From assembly GCA_023402915.1 (NCBI GenBank), contig JAEYFO010000151.1, positions 1 to 5,209 of the forward strand: 5,209 nt of DNA, given 5' to 3'. Under the pieces are notes generated by a model that had not been told where the DNA came from, made no database searches, and saw only the letters and a list, made by a program, of their open reading frames with translations. The translations under genes were made by a program, and so were the position numbers. Shown here piece after piece: positions 4,460 to 5,209 of this stretch; the first letter of the stretch is position 1, and each line of letters opens with the position of its first letter. The stretch comes from Bacillota bacterium. Lineage in GTDB: Bacteria > Bacillota > Clostridia > Christensenellales > CALWSW01.

Positions 4460-5209
4460 ATGAAACAATGTTTCAAACGCGCGCTCTGCTGCATCCTTTC
4501 CGCCCTGCTGGCCGCTGTGCTGCTTTGCGGCTGCGCAGCGCCTGCGGCGGAAGAACCCGACGAAACGCCTGCGCCCACGGAGGCCGCTCCGGCAGCGGAA
4601 GCGCTTTACACTCCCGGCACTTACAGCGCCACAGCCAAGGGCTTTGGCGGCGACGTAAGCGTCACCATCACGGTGGACGAATCATCCATCCTGACGGTGG
4701 AAGCGGTGGGCGACAGCGAAACGGCAGGCATCGGCTCCAACGCCATCGAACAGCTGCCCGGTGCGATCCTTTCCGCCCAATCCGCCGATGTGGACGCGGT
4801 TTCCGGCTGCACGTTCAGCTCCACCGCCGTCAAAGAAGCGGCTGCCGCCGCCATCGAGCAGGCGCTGCTGGTCAAGCCCGAGAAGGAAGCGACCGCCATG
4901 GTTCCCGGCACCTATACTTCCCGCGTGCAGGGACATCTTCAGCCCATCGAAGTGGCTGTGACCGTCGATGAAACCAGCATCACCAAGGTGGAAACGTTGT
5001 TCTCGATGGAATCCCAGACCGTGGGCGAATACGCCGTGAGCGTGCTGCCGGAGCGCATTCTTTCCGCGCAGTCCTGCAATGTAGACGCCGTCACCGGCGC
5101 GACTGTCACCTCCAACGCCTATATGCTGGCCGTCAAAAACTGCCTGACGGAAGCAGGTGCGGATCTATCGGTCTTTGGCGCGGACAAGACCTCGGAACCC
5201 GCCGTGAAC
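4460..5209 (+). CDS. Lipoprotein with two FMN-binding domains, N-terminal part (continues beyond window)
   Basis: The frame opens at ATG 4460 and stays open for 250 codons to the window edge. Residues 1-25 form a lipoprotein signal (Lys/Arg start, hydrophobic core, lipobox LCGC) with Cys25 as the lipidation site, so the protein is anchored outside the cytoplasmic membrane. A Pro/Ala/Glu/Thr linker (about 28-48) leads into two FMN_bind domains: about 50-137 and 149-232. Each ends in the motif that ApbE flavin transferases use for covalent FMN attachment: DAVSGCTFSS with Thr118 and DAVTGATVTS with Thr215. In the first, Cys replaces the usual Ala. Known relatives continue into a FAD-binding reductase module (fumarate- or urocanate-reductase type), which I infer but cannot see. 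The role is probably extracytoplasmic electron transfer to a small-molecule acceptor. Family is confident; full architecture and substrate are not. Confidence 0.88.
   Translation, partial: MKQCFKRALCCILSALLAAVLLCGCAAPAAEEPDETPAPTEAAPAAEALYTPGTYSATAKGFGGDVSVTITVDESSILTVEAVGDSETAGIGSNAIEQLPGAILSAQSADVDAVSGCTFSSTAVKEAAAAAIEQALLVKPEKEATAMVPGTYTSRVQGHLQPIEVAVTVDETSITKVETLFSMESQTVGEYAVSVLPERILSAQSCNVDAVTGATVTSNAYMLAVKNCLTEAGADLSVFGADKTSEPAVN

Noticed and set aside
1..5209. Insertion sequence, integron, CRISPR array, tRNA or rRNA
   Set aside because: No transposase or integrase frame, no terminal inverted repeats flanking the 108-bp repeats, no regularly spaced repeats, and no tRNA- or rRNA-like segment was seen. 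The 108-bp repeat contains ordinary gene-end sequence rather than a mobile-element end.

Overview
The window suggests the chromosome of a GC-rich anaerobic Firmicute, probably a gut-associated member of the Clostridia. This is inferred from strong GGAGG-type ribosome binding sites, TTG starts, A/T-rich promoters between GC-rich genes, a Gram-positive style lipoprotein, and an FMN-binding flavoprotein of a kind common in gut Clostridia. The genus cannot be named from the sequence. All four substantial genes lie on the + strand.

Layout. Positions 1-41 are the last codons of a gene identical to the 3' end of the LysR gene at 3363-4295. The identity continues past the stop codon, giving a perfect 108-bp direct repeat (1-108 = 4255-4362). 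After a promoter at 192-220 comes a MATE-family multidrug/cation antiporter (292-1710, TTG start), closed by a strong intrinsic terminator at 1786-1835. A 454-bp gene-free stretch (1711-2164) follows. It holds that terminator, short direct repeats, a second hairpin, a promoter at 1965-1994 and a GC-rich leader of about 160 nt. Next is an MFS transporter (2165-3382, TTG start), which overlaps by 20 bp a LysR-type regulator (3363-4295). The two form a translationally coupled operon. After a separate promoter and a hairpin, the window ends inside a lipoprotein with two FMN-binding domains (4460 to beyond 5209). This is probably the N-terminal part of a large secreted flavoprotein reductase.

How the genes fit together. 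The MATE and MFS proteins are both predicted exporters, and the LysR protein is the likely local regulator, certainly of its own operon mate. No substrate can be read from the sequence. The FMN-binding lipoprotein has its own promoter and appears functionally separate (surface electron transfer or anaerobic respiration).

The most notable signal is the 108-bp perfect repeat bracketing the MATE-MFS-LysR block. It is consistent with a 4254-bp tandem duplication or a recombination-prone efflux cassette, but an assembly artefact cannot be excluded. I did not find a clearly new multi-gene system.
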